A DNA stretch of 6,393 nucleotides, taken from the NCBI GenBank assembly GCA_018710795.1, contig DVJH01000155.1, forward strand, positions 1-6,393, written 5' to 3'. Positions 4,865 to 6,393 of this stretch are shown piece by piece. The stretch's first letter is position 1. Each line of letters opens with the position of its first letter. The translations under genes and the position numbers were made by a program. The stretch comes from Candidatus Galligastranaerophilus gallistercoris (GTDB taxonomy: Bacteria; Cyanobacteriota; Vampirovibrionia; Gastranaerophilales; Gastranaerophilaceae). The notes below the pieces were generated by a model that was not told the DNA's origin, did no database searches, and saw only the letters and a list, made by a program, of their open reading frames with translations.

Positions 4865-6055
4865 ATGACACCTAAAAAACGCATTACGATTACCGTTTTA
4901 TGTATTATCGGTTTAATTTTAAGTATCGATTTGGTTTATATCTATATAAAGACAAATTTTATTGCAGACGCTCCGAAAAGCTTTTGTTCCATAAACAGCT
5001 TTGTTGACTGCGACGGTGTAGCGCAGACGCCCAAGGCGTTTTTCTTAGGCGTTCCTCTTGCGATATGGGGCGTTATATTATATTGTTTGTTTTTGTTTTT
5101 AAATTTTGTGGATAAAATCAGAGAAAAAATTAATTTCCCGCTTCTTAACGTTTTTAAAAATCCTTCGTCATATATCGCATCAATCGGACTTTTGTCTTTT
5201 ATAATCTCGGTTTCGCTTGCGTGCGTTTCGATTTTTCAAATTAATAAAATCTGCATTTTGTGTTTTGCAACTTATTTTATTAATTTATTTATTGCACTTG
5301 TTGCGGTTAAGGAAAACTTTTTTATAACCGATGTTAAAAATACGATTCTTGATTTTATACAGGGTGTTAAGCAGTATACGACTTTGTTTCTTGCCGTTAT
5401 GCTTGTTTTGGTTTTGGGGCTCGGTTATTTTCAAAGGTCGCTCATACTGGCGCCGAATTTAAAAATGGTTAAATCAATCGAAGAATTCAGACAGTTAAAA
5501 ACAAATATTTATGCAATAGAGGGAAACACATTGGGCAACCCTGACGGCGATGTCAGCATTTATGTATACGGTGATTTCATGTGCCCGTTTTGTAAAATAA
5601 TGAATATTATGCTGCATAAGCTTGTCATTGATGATAAAAACGTTGCCGTCTATCATGTTAATTTTCCTCTGGATAGCGCCTGCAATCCTACCGTTGTAAG
5701 AAAAATCCACCCGGGCGGCTGCATTTTATCCAAATATGCTCTTGCCGCGCAAAACCAGGGAAATTATTGGGGCATGGTAAGTGCCATATATACTTATATG
5801 CCCAAAGACGAAAAACAATTGCTCGGTATCGGCAATTTAATCGGTCTTGATTCGGATAAATTATATACAGATGCTCATTCAAAACAAATTGATGAGACTC
5901 TTGAAAATCAAATATACAGAGGCATCGGCGCAAGAATTATGGGAACACCCACTATTATAATAGATGACATTCCGCATTCGGAGATTATGCCCTATTACAG
6001 ATTAAAAGAGCTTGTTCATCAATCAAGAAAGCGCAAGATAAAAAATGCAAAATAA
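4865..6055 (+). CDS. VKOR-thioredoxin (DsbA-like) fusion, periplasmic disulfide-forming enzyme
   Basis: The 396-residue protein joins a vitamin K epoxide reductase domain to a DsbA-like thioredoxin domain, a self-contained machine that oxidises cysteines in exported proteins and passes electrons to quinone. Predicted membrane helices are about 8-28, 63-82, 104-125, 131-148 and 172-190, with the N-terminus inside. VKOR residues visible are the loop cysteines C41 and C49, facing the periplasm, and the quinone-side C130-I-L-C133. The fifth helix leads to an external thioredoxin domain (about 200-390) with active site C240-P-F-C243 and cis-proline P362 in MGTPT. A second pair, C273 (LDSACNP) and C286 (HPGGC), sits where related fusions also carry cysteines and may be structural. 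Bacterial VKOR replaces DsbB, typical of cyanobacteria among others. The tail is basic (QSRKRKIKNAK). Its last 11 bases overlap queH, so the two are cotranscribed. Starting at 4865 gives a normal N-terminal anchor. Confidence 0.94.
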   Translation: MTPKKRITITVLCIIGLILSIDLVYIYIKTNFIADAPKSFCSINSFVDCDGVAQTPKAFFLGVPLAIWGVILYCLFLFLNFVDKIREKINFPLLNVFKNPSSYIASIGLLSFIISVSLACVSIFQINKICILCFATYFINLFIALVAVKENFFITDVKNTILDFIQGVKQYTTLFLAVMLVLVLGLGYFQRSLILAPNLKMVKSIEEFRQLKTNIYAIEGNTLGNPDGDVSIYVYGDFMCPFCKIMNIMLHKLVIDDKNVAVYHVNFPLDSACNPTVVRKIHPGGCILSKYALAAQNQGNYWGMVSAIYTYMPKDEKQLLGIGNLIGLDSDKLYTDAHSKQIDETLENQIYRGIGARIMGTPTIIIDDIPHSEIMPYYRLKELVHQSRKRKIKNAK

Positions 6056-6393
6056 GTTATTGGTTCATGCCTGCTGCGGGGTTTGTTTTTCTTACCCGTT
6101 GATTTTTTTAAGAGATGAAGGGTATGAACCCATTGTATATTATTTTAATAATAACATATACCCCGATGTTGAATTTGAAAGAAGATTTTTTGAGCTTGAA
6201 AAATACTGTTTAAAGAATAATGTCGAATTTATAAAAGAAGATTATAACCATAAAGAGTTTCTTGAATTTATTAAAGGGTTTGAAAAAGAGCCCGAAAAAG
6301 GGAAAAGGTGCCACAGATGTTTTTATTACAGGCTTGAGCGTACGGCAAAAAAGGCGGCGGAACTTGGCATTAATAAAATTACAACTACTCTTA
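6045..6393 (+). CDS. queH: Epoxyqueuosine reductase QueH (DUF208), 3' end beyond the window
   Basis: The frame opens at ATG 6045 and stays open to the right edge (116 codons plus one base; complete relatives are roughly 180-220 residues). QueH reduces epoxyqueuosine to queuosine in tRNA anticodons, the last step of queuosine synthesis, using an Fe-S cluster and an extra metal site; it is the non-orthologous counterpart of QueG. Visible hallmarks are LLVHACCGVC with C10, C11 and C14; YFNNNIYPDVEFERR (33-47), matching the family's FxNPNIxPxxEYxxR; and EPEKGKRCHRCFYYRL (82-97) with C89 and C92, the second cysteine pair. TTTL at the edge fits the family's following FTTTL motif. The ATG lies inside the VKOR-DsbA gene (11-base overlap) and has no strong ribosome site, so translational coupling is likely. 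Confidence 0.93.
   Translation, partial: MQNKLLVHACCGVCFSYPLIFLRDEGYEPIVYYFNNNIYPDVEFERRFFELEKYCLKNNVEFIKEDYNHKEFLEFIKGFEKEPEKGKRCHRCFYYRLERTAKKAAELGINKITTTL

Noticed and set aside
1..6393. CRISPR array, tRNA, rRNA, transposase or phage integrase.
   Set aside because: I saw no regularly spaced repeats, cloverleaf-like sequence or recombinase motifs on either strand.

Overview
This window looks like a piece of an AT-rich, Gram-negative-type genome from the Cyanobacteriota side of the tree. The best guess is the non-photosynthetic gut/aquifer lineage Melainabacteria/Vampirovibrionia (Gastranaerophilales). This is an inference from four things. Disulfide formation uses a VKOR-DsbA fusion rather than DsbB. 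There is a membrane-anchored class A-type serine hydrolase with a cyanobacterial-looking omega loop. hisF sits away from other his genes. A 270-residue protein opens with an MGLAASQAR-type N-terminus that I associate loosely with this group. All seven complete genes, and the ruvX fragment, stop with TAA. Nothing resembling an insertion sequence, prophage, CRISPR array, tRNA or rRNA is visible.

Layout, left to right. (1) The last codons of ruvX (yqgF) enter from the left and overlap a DUF1292 gene, the ruvX-DUF1292 order known from many bacteria. (2) Convergent to these, on the minus strand, is a membrane-anchored serine hydrolase of the class A beta-lactamase fold. It has SxxK, SDN and KTG but lacks the omega-loop glutamate needed for beta-lactam hydrolysis. 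(3) A divergent promoter region (1522-1634) separates it from a plus-strand operon of three genes: a small exported protein with an internal duplication, a REC-like/GGDEF protein with an altered GDEEF signature, and hisF. A strong, apparently bidirectional terminator closes the operon at 3645-3671. (4) A minus-strand gene encodes a cysteine-free protein with helical ends and a variable-looking middle, no signal peptide, a strong ribosome site and three tandem stop codons. (5) A 340-base divergent intergenic region carries candidate promoters and short repeats. (6) A plus-strand pair follows: a five-helix VKOR-thioredoxin fusion that overlaps the start of queH (epoxyqueuosine reductase), which runs off the right edge.

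Most of the window is housekeeping: replication/recombination, histidine biosynthesis, envelope disulfide formation and tRNA modification. The parts least explained by known families are the helical, cysteine-free protein at 3712-4524 and the small duplicated exported protein at 1635-1991. The coupling of a possibly degenerate GGDEF protein to hisF is also unexplained. I see no clear multi-gene defence or mobile system here.
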